Assembly: GCA_021776785.1 (NCBI GenBank)
Contig: JAJFFF010000050.1
Coordinates: 1-64,000, forward strand
Reading direction: 5' to 3'
DNA: 64,000 nt
Source of the DNA: Planctomycetota bacterium
GTDB taxonomy: Bacteria; Planctomycetota; PLA2
Part shown: positions 50,652-59,790 of the stretch, in pieces
How positions within the stretch are numbered: position 1 is the stretch's first letter
How the letters are laid out: each line of letters opens with the position of its first letter
Program-made: the position numbers and the translations under genes
Notes under the pieces: model-generated
Databases searched by the model: none
Seen by the model: the letters and a program-made list of their open reading frames with translations, nothing else
What the model was told of the DNA's origin: nothing

Positions 50652-53600
50652 TGGAACTCACGCAGGAACAGGCCGCCGCGGTCGAAGCCGAGGGGCGCCG
50701 TATCGCGGTCGTGGCGGGTGCGGGGACCGGCAAGACGCGCGTCTTGACCGAACGCTATCTGAAGCTTGTCGAACGCGGCGCGGCCGTCCGGCGCATTCTT
50801 GCGCTCACGTTCACCGAGAAAGCCGCGCGCGAAATGAAGGGGCGGATTCGCGAGGCCATGGTGGGGCGCGCTTCGCCCGCGGCGGTGCGCGACGCGGAAT
50901 TCGCGCCGATCTCCACGATCCACGCGTTTTTGGCGCGGTTGCTGCGCGAGCGGGCACTCGACGTTGGGCTCGATCCCCGGTTCGCGTTGGCCGACGAACT
51001 CACCGCCGAGAGTTACCTCGAACACGCGCTGCGCGAGACGATTGACGATCTCTCCCCCGAGGATCGCGATCTGTTGAGTCGTGTCGTCCAGCCGGAAGAG
51101 CTCCTTCGACAGCTTTATCTCGCCGCGCGCGCCACGCCGCTCGCGATGAATCAGTTGGAACCGCCGTCGTTTGATCTCGAATCGCTCCGCGTTCGCATGC
51201 AGCGCTTTTTGGATGCGGCCGTCGTGCAGGATTCGTCCGCCAAAGGCACCGCGAAGAAGCTGGACGCGCTCCGCGCCGATGCGGAGTCGTTTGCCGCGTT
51301 AGATCCCGACTACGTCGAGCGTTTTGCGCTCGCCACCAAGGGCACGGTCGCGACCGCGTTGCGCCCTCTGTTCGGAGACGGAAAAAAGATCGCGAAGGAC
51401 TACGCGCTTGTTCCCTGGGTCGAGCCGGCGCGGGAGTACGGGGCGGCGATCGTGCGGACCGTCGTCGCGCTGGACCATGCGTATGCGGCGCGCAAGCGGG
51501 CCGACGGGCTCTTGGATTTCGCCGATCTGGAGCGCGAGGGCTACGCGCTGCTGCGTTCCAACGCCGCCGCTTCGATTCGCGCCGACTACACACACCTCCT
51601 TGTGGACGAGTATCAGGACACAAGTCGCATCCAGGAAGCGATCATCGAGGAGCTTGCCCAAGGCCTCGAGTTGTTTGGCGTCGGCGACGAAAAACAGTCG
51701 ATCTATCGATTCCGGTACGCGGACGCCAAGATCTTTGAAGACCTACAGACGAGCGCGCAGTGTTTCCGATTGAGCGGCTCGTTTCGTTCGCGGCCGGAGA
51801 TCGTCGCGTTCAACAACGAAGTGTTTCGCGAACTGTTCGCGGCGACGCCGATGGCGGAGCAGACGCTGGAGGCGGCGCGGCCATGGGATCCGCAAGACGA
51901 GCCCGCCGTCGAGCTCGTGTGCGGTCAAGGCAAGCGCGCCATCGACGCCCGTCGCGCAGAGGCGGCTGGGTTCGCGACGCGGTTGCGCGAGATTGTGGAG
52001 TCGAAGCGTGGCATCACGTATGGCGATGCTGCCTTGCTGTTGCGCGCCACGACTCACCTGTCGATTTACGAACGCGCGTTCGCGGAAGCGGAGATTCCGT
52101 ACGTGGTCGTTCGCGGCCGCGGCTACTACCAGGCGCGCGAAGTCGTTGATCTCGCGCACCTCCTGTTGCTGATCGAGGATCCGTCCGACGACTTTTGCGC
52201 TGCGTCGGCGTTGACTTCGCTGTTTTGCGGTGTGCCGGAAGCCGACCTGCTCCACCTTCCGGGCCAGGGGCCGCTCCCGGAACGAGCCGCCGGTGCGAAG
52301 CGACCCGCCGAGATTCCGCCCGCGCGCTGGGAGCGTTTAACGCGCTTTGCGGCCCGTTTTCGCCGGTGGCGCGATCTGGCGTCGCGTATCGAACTTGGCG
52401 ACCTGATCGAGACGATCCTGCGCGAGTCCAAGTGCGACGTCTTGATGCTGTTGCAAAACGACGGGCGGCGACGTTACGCCAACTTGCACAAGGCGATGCG
52501 TCGTGCGCGGCGCCATGCCGAGTCGCCGGCGCAGTACGCGCGCGCGTTGCTCGAGTTTCGCGAACGTGAACAGCGCGAGAGCGAGGCCCCTATCGCGGCC
52601 GAGACCGACGACGCCGTCAAAATCATGACGATTCACGCGTCCAAGGGGCTTGAGTTTCCGCTCGTGATGGTGGGGAGCCTAAACGCGCAGCGGGGCGCGG
52701 CACGTTCGGTCGTGCTCAGGCCCGATGGCTCGTTTAGCTTTCGCATCAAGGCGAAGAACAACATCAGCGCGCCGGGTGCCGACGCGATTCGCGAATGGGA
52801 CAAAGAGGCGGAGAAGCGCGAAGTTCAGCGGCTCTACTACGTCGCGTTCACGCGCGCCGAACGGCATCTCCTGCTCGGTTGCGGGCGCAAGACTGACGAG
52901 CCCGGCCTGTTGGAGCAAACGCTGGTGCGTTTTGGCCACGTGCTTACCGAGCCCAAGCGCGGGTGGCGCATTCCGAAACTCGCGCGGGCCGGTGTGACGC
53001 AGCGCGCCGTGCGTGCCGCGGTCCGGCGGGGACACGGGTTGCCCCTAGCGCTCGGCCGTGCGAACGACGAGGCGACGGAGTTACTGCGTCGCATCGACAC
53101 GTTGCCACGGCGCGCGCCCAATCGCGCCCCGTACGTCGTGGCGGTCGCCGACCTCGTCGAGTTTCAGCGCTGCCCGCGGCGCTACCGACTCAAGCGCATG
53201 CTCGGCATCGAGTTTGACGATCCGAGGGAGGGCTGGCCGGACGAGGGCTGGCGCGAGGCCAGCGACGTGGACGAGTTTCCGCGGCGGGAACTCGGGACGG
53301 TGTTTCACGAGTTGATGGCCGAGTCCGGACCGTTCGATGTACCGACACGCGACGACATTTTGCGCTACCTTCCCGAGGCCAACGACGCGACCGTCGCCAA
53401 GCTCACCGGCTGGGCGGAATGGACGCGCGACCTCCCGATTGTGGACACGATGGAGCCGGACGCGTGCGAACGCGAGATGCCGTTTCTCGCGCGGCTCGGG
53501 CGTTGGGCGGTCCGCGGCGTCATGGATCTCTACTGCTCGACGCCGGCTTTGCTCCTGGACTACAAAACCGGCGCCACGGTGCGCGCGGAAGCGTACGCGA

Positions 53601-53845
53601 CCCAAGTGGCGGTGTACTTGGCGGCGTTGCGTTCCATGGGGCGTCCCGCGCCGGACCGCGCGTACCTGATCTACGTGGACGCCCAAGAGGTCGTCGAGGT
53701 TCCGGACCAGCCGTTGGACGACCTGCTCTACGACTTCGCGGAGGCGCACACGCGGACGTTTGAACCGACACCGAGCGATGTGTGCCATCACTGCGAGTTT
53801 CGCTCCGCTTGCCTCGCAAACGGCGTGGCCTGTCCCGATCGTTAG
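50651..53845 (+). CDS. AddA/RecB-like helicase-nuclease subunit
   Basis: 1064 residues. UvrD/RecB SF1 helicase: TQEQ Q-motif (4-7), Walker A AGAGTGKT (22-29), Walker B LLVDEYQDTSR, motif V/VI KIMTIHASKGLEFPLVMV and LYYVAFTRAERHLLLGCG. The C-terminal nuclease has D959, D970 and K972 (LLLDYKTG), and C841, C1045, C1048, C1054 form a CxxCx5C iron-sulfur pattern, unusual for AddA. With the preceding gene it should resect double-strand breaks from both strands. Confidence 0.93.
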   Translation: MELTQEQAAAVEAEGRRIAVVAGAGTGKTRVLTERYLKLVERGAAVRRILALTFTEKAAREMKGRIREAMVGRASPAAVRDAEFAPISTIHAFLARLLRERALDVGLDPRFALADELTAESYLEHALRETIDDLSPEDRDLLSRVVQPEELLRQLYLAARATPLAMNQLEPPSFDLESLRVRMQRFLDAAVVQDSSAKGTAKKLDALRADAESFAALDPDYVERFALATKGTVATALRPLFGDGKKIAKDYALVPWVEPAREYGAAIVRTVVALDHAYAARKRADGLLDFADLEREGYALLRSNAAASIRADYTHLLVDEYQDTSRIQEAIIEELAQGLELFGVGDEKQSIYRFRYADAKIFEDLQTSAQCFRLSGSFRSRPEIVAFNNEVFRELFAATPMAEQTLEAARPWDPQDEPAVELVCGQGKRAIDARRAEAAGFATRLREIVESKRGITYGDAALLLRATTHLSIYERAFAEAEIPYVVVRGRGYYQAREVVDLAHLLLLIEDPSDDFCAASALTSLFCGVPEADLLHLPGQGPLPERAAGAKRPAEIPPARWERLTRFAARFRRWRDLASRIELGDLIETILRESKCDVLMLLQNDGRRRYANLHKAMRRARRHAESPAQYARALLEFREREQRESEAPIAAETDDAVKIMTIHASKGLEFPLVMVGSLNAQRGAARSVVLRPDGSFSFRIKAKNNISAPGADAIREWDKEAEKREVQRLYYVAFTRAERHLLLGCGRKTDEPGLLEQTLVRFGHVLTEPKRGWRIPKLARAGVTQRAVRAAVRRGHGLPLALGRANDEATELLRRIDTLPRRAPNRAPYVVAVADLVEFQRCPRRYRLKRMLGIEFDDPREGWPDEGWREASDVDEFPRRELGTVFHELMAESGPFDVPTRDDILRYLPEANDATVAKLTGWAEWTRDLPIVDTMEPDACEREMPFLARLGRWAVRGVMDLYCSTPALLLDYKTGATVRAEAYATQVAVYLAALRSMGRPAPDRAYLIYVDAQEVVEVPDQPLDDLLYDFAEAHTRTFEPTPSDVCHHCEFRSACLANGVACPDR

Positions 53846-53919
53846 CCTCTGTCGGAGGAATGGCCCCAACCGAGCCGCGCCGCTTGGCGGTCGAAACGAC
53901 CTATGGCATAGTGCGCGCC

Positions 53920-54408
53920 ATGAGCAAGATCAAGATTGGCGATGCGATTCCGTCGGCGACGCTGCGTCGTCTCACAGAAAATGGCCCGGAAGAAATCGAT
54001 TCCGCCGCCTACTGCAAGGGCCGCAAGGTGATCCTCTTCGGCTTGCCCGGTGCGTATACGGGCACCTGTCATAACGACCACATGCCGTCGTTTCTCAACA
54101 ACATCGACGCGATCAAGGCCAAGGGCATTGACGAGGTCATCTGCGTGCCGGTGAACGACATGTTTGTGCTCAAGGCGTGGGGCGAGAGCCTTCAGGCGGC
54201 GGGCAAGGTGACGCTGCTGAGCGACGGCAACGCCGCGTTCGCCAACAGCATGGAGATGTCGTTTGATGGGTCCGGGTTTGGACTCGGTACGCGATCGCTG
54301 CGGTACGCGATGGTGGTCGATGACGGCGTCGTGCAGTCGCTCCAGGTCGAAGAGAGTCCCGGCACGTGCTCGGTGACGTCAGGCCTTTCGATTCTAGAGA
54401 CGCTCTAG
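53920..54408 (+). CDS. Prx5-type peroxiredoxin
   Basis: 162 residues. Peroxidatic cysteine C50 in LPGAYTGTCHNDHMPSF, the Prx5 group version of PxxxTxxC; C150 near the end fits the resolving position of atypical 2-Cys Prx5 enzymes. It reduces hydrogen peroxide and organic hydroperoxides. ATG 53920 is clear. Spacing of 74 bases from addA and 9 bases to the next gene suggests a run with a partially separate promoter. Confidence 0.92.
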   Translation: MSKIKIGDAIPSATLRRLTENGPEEIDSAAYCKGRKVILFGLPGAYTGTCHNDHMPSFLNNIDAIKAKGIDEVICVPVNDMFVLKAWGESLQAAGKVTLLSDGNAAFANSMEMSFDGSGFGLGTRSLRYAMVVDDGVVQSLQVEESPGTCSVTSGLSILETL

Positions 54409-54417
54409 GAGCGTGCG

Positions 54418-54993
54418 GTGACTCCCGCTGAAGCGCGCCGTCTCCTGGAAGAAGGCAACCGCCGTTTTTGCGAACGGCGTCCGGAGTATGCGGGCATCCG
54501 CGAGACGCCGCAGCCGCCGTTTGCGGTTGTGCTTGGATGCATCGATGCGCGCGTGCCGCCCGAGCTTGTGTTCGATCAGGGTCTCAATGACATGTTCGTC
54601 GCGCGTGTCGCGGGCAACGTGTTGAGCGATGACATCTTGGGCAGCCTCGAGCTCGCGTGCACGGCGGGCGGCTGCAAGATCGTCGTGATCATGGGCCACA
54701 CCGATTGCGCCGCGATTCGGACCGCGTGCGCGGGCACCGCATCCGGCCACGTGGTCAGCCTGTTTCACAAGCTGGCCCCCGCGATTCAAGAGGCGGGTGG
54801 CGGCGCCACGTGCGATCCCCAGGACGCGGCCCTGGTCCGGCGCATTGCTGAAATCCACACCCGCCGCGTCGTGGCGGAGATTCGGGGCCGAAGCGCCGTG
54901 CTTCGCGAGCTGCAGGTGGCCGGCACGATTGCGATCGTCGGCGCTCTCTACGATGTGGACACCGGAAGCGTCGTGTTCGCGGAGGAACGGTGA
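54418..54993 (+). CDS. Beta-class carbonic anhydrase
   Basis: 191 residues, GTG start. Zinc ligands C41, H94 and C97 (GCIDARV, MGHTDCAA) and the D43-R45 dyad are visible. It interconverts carbon dioxide and bicarbonate. It is on the short side for the family and lacks an N-terminal extension. The stop overlaps the start of the following membrane protein (GTGA). Confidence 0.93.
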   Translation: MTPAEARRLLEEGNRRFCERRPEYAGIRETPQPPFAVVLGCIDARVPPELVFDQGLNDMFVARVAGNVLSDDILGSLELACTAGGCKIVVIMGHTDCAAIRTACAGTASGHVVSLFHKLAPAIQEAGGGATCDPQDAALVRRIAEIHTRRVVAEIRGRSAVLRELQVAGTIAIVGALYDVDTGSVVFAEER

Positions 54994-55613
54994 GAGTTCC
55001 CCACATCTTGCTGCTGGGCTACATCGCACTGTTCGCCATTTGTGGATGGGCGCCGCACGATCGCGCGACATGGTGGGCCGAGAATATCCCGATCGTTTTG
55101 ATCGCGGCCGGCCTCGTCGCGACGTTTGGCAAGTTCCGGTTTAGCAACATGAGTTATCTGCTCATGTCGGTGCTCGTCTACATGCACACGATCGGTGGTC
55201 ACTTCACGTTCGAGCGCGTGCCGTTTGACTGGATCACCGACATGTTTTCGTTTGAACGCAATCACTACGACCGCATCGCGCACTTTTCTGTTGGGTTTTA
55301 CGCGTACCCGATCGCGGAATTGTTGTTGCGCAAGAAAGTGGTTCGCTCGACGGCGGTGCTCCTGCTGTTCCCCGTGTTTGCGATCTTTACGGTCGCCGCG
55401 CTCTACGAGATCATCGAGTGGATCTACGCCGCCCTCCAAGGCGGATCTTCGGGCGCCGCGTTCCTCGGGTCGCAGGGCGACATCTGGGATGCGCAGCGGG
55501 ACATGCTGGCGGACGGCTTAGGCGCCATCGTGGTCACGCTCTATTTCTGGGTGCGTTGGCGCCGCGTCCTCCCCGACGGCGACTGGACAACGTCGCGCAA
55601 CCTAGTCGAGTAG
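54990..55613 (+). CDS. DUF2238 family membrane protein
   Basis: 207 residues, GTG start overlapping the carbonic anhydrase stop. Several hydrophobic helices, with family hallmarks as I know them: YMHTIGGHFTFERVPFDW, NHYDRIAHFSVGFYAYPI and ALYEIIEWIYAAL...GSQGDIWDAQRDMLADGLGAI. This is the YjdF/DUF2238 type; its function is not established. It closes the addB-addA-prx-carbonic anhydrase run. Confidence 0.85.
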   Translation: MRVPHILLLGYIALFAICGWAPHDRATWWAENIPIVLIAAGLVATFGKFRFSNMSYLLMSVLVYMHTIGGHFTFERVPFDWITDMFSFERNHYDRIAHFSVGFYAYPIAELLLRKKVVRSTAVLLLFPVFAIFTVAALYEIIEWIYAALQGGSSGAAFLGSQGDIWDAQRDMLADGLGAIVVTLYFWVRWRRVLPDGDWTTSRNLVE

Positions 55614-57248
55614 CGCCGCGAGTTCGAGGAGCTCGTTGACGCGCTTTTTCTCGTACTCTTTGTGCAGGCGCCCTTCGATTTCGACTTCCCGAAACGTGAC
55701 GGCGTTTTGCACGACCATCAGGCCGGGCCGTAAGCGCGACATGCCGCGCCCATCGTCGCCGGTGGCTACGTCTTCGCGTTCGCCTTCGCCGTAGCGCGTG
55801 CGAATCACGCCCTTCATGCGGTTCTTGGCCCACCCAAACGACAGCGTCACCACCTCGCTCTGATTCGGCTGCGGTTTGCTGAGCGACGCCCCGCGAAAGA
55901 TAAAGCCGACTTCCGGCGACTCCACCGGCACGTCGCGGTTGACCCCTTTGCCGAACATCAAGACGGAGTGGCCGGGACGCGCCTTGACGTAGTTTTCGCC
56001 TTCCACCAACCAGTGGTTTGAAATCAGCCACAGGAGGTGGCGCGTCTCGTTGCCTTCCTGGCAGAGCACGAGCCCGTGCGCTTTTTGTTGATTGGCGCGC
56101 GCCTTACAGCGAATGGTTGTCGGGCCGTCGAAGAAGCCGCGATGAATCAACCACGCGACGCCGCTGCCCTGCACGCCCGTCGGGCTTCGCTCGAACTTGC
56201 CGTCGTCTTGATGCGCCAAGAGTTGCATCGGCTCCCAGTCCAACATCTCGGCATCGGTCTTGAAGTCGTAGCGCAGGACATGACGCTTACCCCTGCGCGT
56301 GACCTTGGTCGCGTGAAACAACCCGGAGAGTCCGAGCGTTCGATAGCGCGCGAGCGCGTGTACCGCCGAGATGCCCTCCGCGCGACCCTTCACAAAGCGA
56401 AGATCGCCGTAAAAACTCTGCAGCTTGGTCAGCGTTTCGGCCGCCGGCTGAAAACGACCTTTCGCAAAGGCCGCGCGCGCTTCTTGGAGCATCGTCTCCG
56501 CCTCGGCGAGTCGTTTCACGTCCGCGGGCGGATAGCCGGGCAAAGCGGGGGGGAGGTGCAGCTCGACGGTGATACCGGACGGCGCCGGGGGGCGCGCGCC
56601 GGGATTGACCCCGGGAGCTTTAGTGCCGCGAGCTTGTTTCCAGTCGTGCACACGAATGCGTCGATCGAGCGCGGCGATCGCATCGTTCCACCGCTGCTGG
56701 TGCGCTTCGTCGAGTTCTAGCTGGACGGCGAGGGCTTCCCGCGCGGCGTCCGGTCTCCCGCGGCGCAAAAGATCGTCCGCTTCGCGAATGCGCCGGCCGA
56801 TCGTGGCGTCGGCTTCGGCCACCACGGCGGCCGGCAACTTCGCCATCTCCGCATGCACAGGAAACGTTGCCCATGCGCGCCGGTATCGCTCCGCCGCGCG
56901 GCGGGCCGTCACATACTGATAGCGAGTACAGGCGTCATCGATCTCGCGCTGCGCTTGTTTCAGGGCGTGTTGCCCGAGCTCGACGCTCCAAGCAACAAGC
57001 GCGGCCTGCGCCTCTTGCCCCAAGACATCGCGGCGCGCTTCGCGCAACACGTCGGCCGCAGCGACCGCATCGGCCCGGGCGACCCGTTTGCGCCAAGGCG
57101 CCAACTCCCGCCGCGCCGCTTCGGTCAGCTCCGGTTGCGCGCCGGCAGGAACCTTTCGGGCCTCCTGATGGGGGAGAAACTGCCAGCCGATGGCCAAAGC
57201 GGTCCCAAAAAGGACGACGGCGAGGGCGGGCTTAACGACGTTTCTCAT
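55602..57248 (-). CDS. Membrane-anchored protein with concanavalin-like C-terminal region
   Basis: 548 residues. One N-terminal helix (about 4-22) is followed by a long, helical, charged region (30-205) with TPR-like spacing. The C-terminal 230 residues (LRYDFKTDAEMLDWEP, WLIHRGFFDGPTTIRCKARANQQKAHGLVLC, MVVQNAVTFREVEIEGRL) match the beta-sandwich (LamG/DUF1080-like) of many planctomycete exported proteins. It could bind carbohydrate. It converges on the DUF2238 gene with a 12-base overlap. Confidence 0.7.
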   Translation of the reverse strand: MRNVVKPALAVVLFGTALAIGWQFLPHQEARKVPAGAQPELTEAARRELAPWRKRVARADAVAAADVLREARRDVLGQEAQAALVAWSVELGQHALKQAQREIDDACTRYQYVTARRAAERYRRAWATFPVHAEMAKLPAAVVAEADATIGRRIREADDLLRRGRPDAAREALAVQLELDEAHQQRWNDAIAALDRRIRVHDWKQARGTKAPGVNPGARPPAPSGITVELHLPPALPGYPPADVKRLAEAETMLQEARAAFAKGRFQPAAETLTKLQSFYGDLRFVKGRAEGISAVHALARYRTLGLSGLFHATKVTRRGKRHVLRYDFKTDAEMLDWEPMQLLAHQDDGKFERSPTGVQGSGVAWLIHRGFFDGPTTIRCKARANQQKAHGLVLCQEGNETRHLLWLISNHWLVEGENYVKARPGHSVLMFGKGVNRDVPVESPEVGFIFRGASLSKPQPNQSEVVTLSFGWAKNRMKGVIRTRYGEGEREDVATGDDGRGMSRLRPGLMVVQNAVTFREVEIEGRLHKEYEKKRVNELLELAALLD

Positions 57249-57331
57249 GGCCTCATAACGATTTACGTTTGATCTCCCCAAACGTACAGCGGAACCCCGA
57301 AATTGTCGATAAGAACGCGGGGTGTACTGCC

Positions 57332-58111
57332 ATGACCCGAGCTATCGATCCGTTTGAAGAATTCCTCCGCAAGAAAAAAGTGGAACTGCTCGAGAAGCAA
57401 TATCGAGAGCAGGGCGACCGTGCGTCCGAGACGGAAACTGCCGTCGAAGAGCGCCAGGTTGCCGCCGATCCCGACGACGTAGAGCAAGACGCTCGCGTCA
57501 AAGCGGAGATGGATGAGTTCTTCGAGTCGGGCCAGAAGGCCGGCGTTGAGCTCTTTGAGCAGATGCAGGGCATCGACGAGAACAAGGTCGAAGAGATCAA
57601 AGACGCGCTTTCGGATGTCTTCGAAGAGGACACGGCGCGTCCGCCGACGTCCGAAGACAGCGACACGTTCGTGAATTTCTTCCAGCAGGTGCAAGACAAC
57701 TTCGACGAAGGCAAGCCGCCCGCGACGGCGCCGTCGACGCTTCCGCACGCGCCGAACGCTTCGATCGGGACGGCCGTCGAAACGCCTGCCGCGCCCGCCG
57801 CGCCCGCGCCGGCCGCCACGCCGCCCCCGGCACCCCCCGTCACGGCTCCGGTCGTGTCCGCGCCGTTGCAAGACATCCAGGCCGCCGCCGCCGAGGTCTC
57901 CACCGACCACCCGGACTTGGCTGCGCCGACGCGTCCGCTCGAAGGTCGCATCAACCTCGCCGAGATCTTGCTCTCGAAGATGGACGATGCCGACGACTTG
58001 GGCAAGCGCATCGAGGTGTTGTTTCGCCTCGTCGCCCGCCTCGTCGAGCGTTCCGGCGTGCCCGAGAGCGAGATCATCGAAGCGCTCATCAAGAGCGACG
58101 TCGAGTTCTAG
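57332..58111 (+). CDS. Acidic coiled-coil protein, unknown
   Basis: 259 residues from ATG 57332. A strongly charged helical N-terminal half (EEFLRKKKVELLEKQYREQGDRA...VKAEMDEFFESGQKAGVELFEQM) suggests coiled coil. An Ala/Pro linker (about 145-185) precedes a helical end (about 205-259). No transmembrane segment or enzyme motif is visible. It is divergent from the anchored 55602-57248 gene, starting 84 bases away. Confidence 0.65.
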   Translation: MTRAIDPFEEFLRKKKVELLEKQYREQGDRASETETAVEERQVAADPDDVEQDARVKAEMDEFFESGQKAGVELFEQMQGIDENKVEEIKDALSDVFEEDTARPPTSEDSDTFVNFFQQVQDNFDEGKPPATAPSTLPHAPNASIGTAVETPAAPAAPAPAATPPPAPPVTAPVVSAPLQDIQAAAAEVSTDHPDLAAPTRPLEGRINLAEILLSKMDDADDLGKRIEVLFRLVARLVERSGVPESEIIEALIKSDVEF

Positions 58112-58161
58112 CAGGCCGCTTCCCTTTAAGCGCAAGGCACGGACTCCCGATTCGGCTTAGA

Positions 58162-58473
58162 ATGCCGCGCGTGGAATCGACCGCCCCCAAACCGACGCGC
58201 CAGACCGCCGTTGTGGTGCTCATCGCGCTGCTTTGCTTTGCGCTGATCGCGTTCCCGATCGCCAACGGGTTGCGCATGGTCGGGTTTTTGTTCCTTCTGG
58301 TCGTGATGGGCTACACGGTTTCCCAGAGTCCGCCGGCACGCCGCCTCGGCGACATCGCGATGTTTCTGATCGCGTTTTGGGCGGTCGTGTTTCTCGCAGG
58401 CGCGGCCGGCGAGCTGCTGGACATCGGTTGGCTCCGCGACGCCACCGATCTCAAGAAAATCTTCCTGCGCTGA
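58162..58473 (+). CDS. Small membrane protein
   Basis: 103 residues with three hydrophobic helices (about 14-33, 38-53, 65-86) and a charged end (DATDLKKIFLR). No family is recognised. It may be cotranscribed with the ComF-like gene, which begins 33 bases after its stop. Confidence 0.65.
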   Translation: MPRVESTAPKPTRQTAVVVLIALLCFALIAFPIANGLRMVGFLFLLVVMGYTVSQSPPARRLGDIAMFLIAFWAVVFLAGAAGELLDIGWLRDATDLKKIFLR

Positions 58474-58505
58474 AACCTTCGGCCGCCCAAACGCGACTGT
58501 TAGGC

Positions 58506-59228
58506 GTGGGCGTTTTCGGTTCGTGGCTCGATTGTCTCTCGCCGCCGTTTTGCGCGCTGTGTCGGCAGCCGCCCGGCGCTCTGCCCTGGATGTGCGACCC
58601 CTGCCTCGATCGCTTCCCGTGGGTGCGCGAACCCTGCTGTCATCGCTGTGGGCGCCCCCGTGCGCTCGCGACGCCTGTTTGCGATCGCTGCCCGCCGTGG
58701 CCCGCGCGCCTCTACGCGGTGCGCGCGGCCGCCTCGTACGGGCCCATCACGCGTCGCCTGACCCAACCATTGCTCGCCCCTGGCGGCCTCGCCACCTTGC
58801 CGTGTGTGGCCGCCCTCGCAATTTCGGCGGCGCGCCGTTTGCCGCAGCGGGTGGTGGACGCGTCGTCACCCGCCGTCGTTCCCGTGGTCGTTCCTGTGCC
58901 CTTGCACCCGCGGACGAGACGCCGCCGCGGCATCGACGGCGCGCGTGAGTTGGCCGCGATGGTGGCGCGCGCCATGGACTGGCCCCTGCGTGCTGACGTG
59001 TTGCGGCGCGTGCGCGCACCGGCGACCGCGGATGAAGTAGCGACCGTGCGGGGGCACTGGCGGCGCACGGCCGGATCGTTTCGGGCGGTGCCCATGCACG
59101 GCGTGCGCTCGGTGGTCTTGGTGGATGTCGTGTGGCGAACGGGCGCGACGCTGGATGCCGCCGCGCGCGCGTTGGGGCGGCGCGGCGTGATCGATGTCGC
59201 GGCCGTGGCGGCGATCAGTTCCGCATGA
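58506..59228 (+). CDS. ComF family protein with altered PRPP loop
   Basis: 240 residues from GTG 58506. N-terminal zinc cysteines: CALC, CDPC, CCHRCGRPR, CDRC. A phosphoribosyltransferase-like half follows: VVPVPLHPRTRRRRGIDGARELA and LVDVVWRTGATLDAAARAL. In ComF and other type I PRTases this loop reads DDvxTTGaT; here the second acidic residue is Val and the first Thr is Arg, so catalysis may be lost. ComF is needed for DNA uptake in competent bacteria. No other competence genes are in the window. Confidence 0.8.
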   Translation: MGVFGSWLDCLSPPFCALCRQPPGALPWMCDPCLDRFPWVREPCCHRCGRPRALATPVCDRCPPWPARLYAVRAAASYGPITRRLTQPLLAPGGLATLPCVAALAISAARRLPQRVVDASSPAVVPVVVPVPLHPRTRRRRGIDGARELAAMVARAMDWPLRADVLRRVRAPATADEVATVRGHWRRTAGSFRAVPMHGVRSVVLVDVVWRTGATLDAAARALGRRGVIDVAAVAAISSA

Positions 59229-59757
59229 CGCCGGACGTTTCCATCGCGTGCTCGACGCTCCACGCCACGGTGCGAAGCAAGAGGTACGGAAAGCCGAACG
59301 CGACCGTTGCGCCGAACAACCGCATGTCGTGGTGGGGCACATCGAGCAACGAGTTGCGCCAAAAGAAGACGGTGAGCAACGTCAGTTCAAACAGCAGACC
59401 CCACGTCAGCGCGAGACGGCGGAAGTTCCACTCAAACATGCCGAACACCAAAAACGCCAAAACGTCGGCTGCGAGAATTCCTTGGAGTGCGGCGTCTCCG
59501 AACGCGCTGACCCGCGCCCACCAAAAAAAGCCGATGAAAATAATCGCCTTTGTCGTGAGCGCGATCCAGGTCCAGATGACGTTAACCCTGTGCAACCACT
59601 GCATTTCTGCGGTTTGCAAGGGCTCCCGGACTGTCTCATCTTCGCGCCATGCTCGGCGTAGCGTGGTAAAGCACGATCGGCAAAGAAGCCGATTTCGAAG
59701 ACGGTGCAGTCGCACTTGTGCGAGGCGCTTTGAGCAATAGCCGCAGCGAAGCTTCAC
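59215..59757 (-). CDS. Zinc-ribbon plus four-helix membrane protein
   Basis: 180 residues. An N-terminal zinc ribbon (CGYCSKRLAQVRLHRLRNRLLCRSC) is followed by four hydrophobic segments (about 57-80, 92-104, 115-130, 150-165). A Cys-rich head facing the cytosol would suit a membrane-bound sensor or protein-interaction module. No family name is recognised. The 3' end overlaps the ComF gene by 14 bases. Confidence 0.65.
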   Translation of the reverse strand: MKLRCGYCSKRLAQVRLHRLRNRLLCRSCFTTLRRAWREDETVREPLQTAEMQWLHRVNVIWTWIALTTKAIIFIGFFWWARVSAFGDAALQGILAADVLAFLVFGMFEWNFRRLALTWGLLFELTLLTVFFWRNSLLDVPHHDMRLFGATVAFGFPYLLLRTVAWSVEHAMETSGVMRN

Positions 59758-59790
59758 ACGCTAGCTTTCGGTTCATGGGGAGAAAAACTG

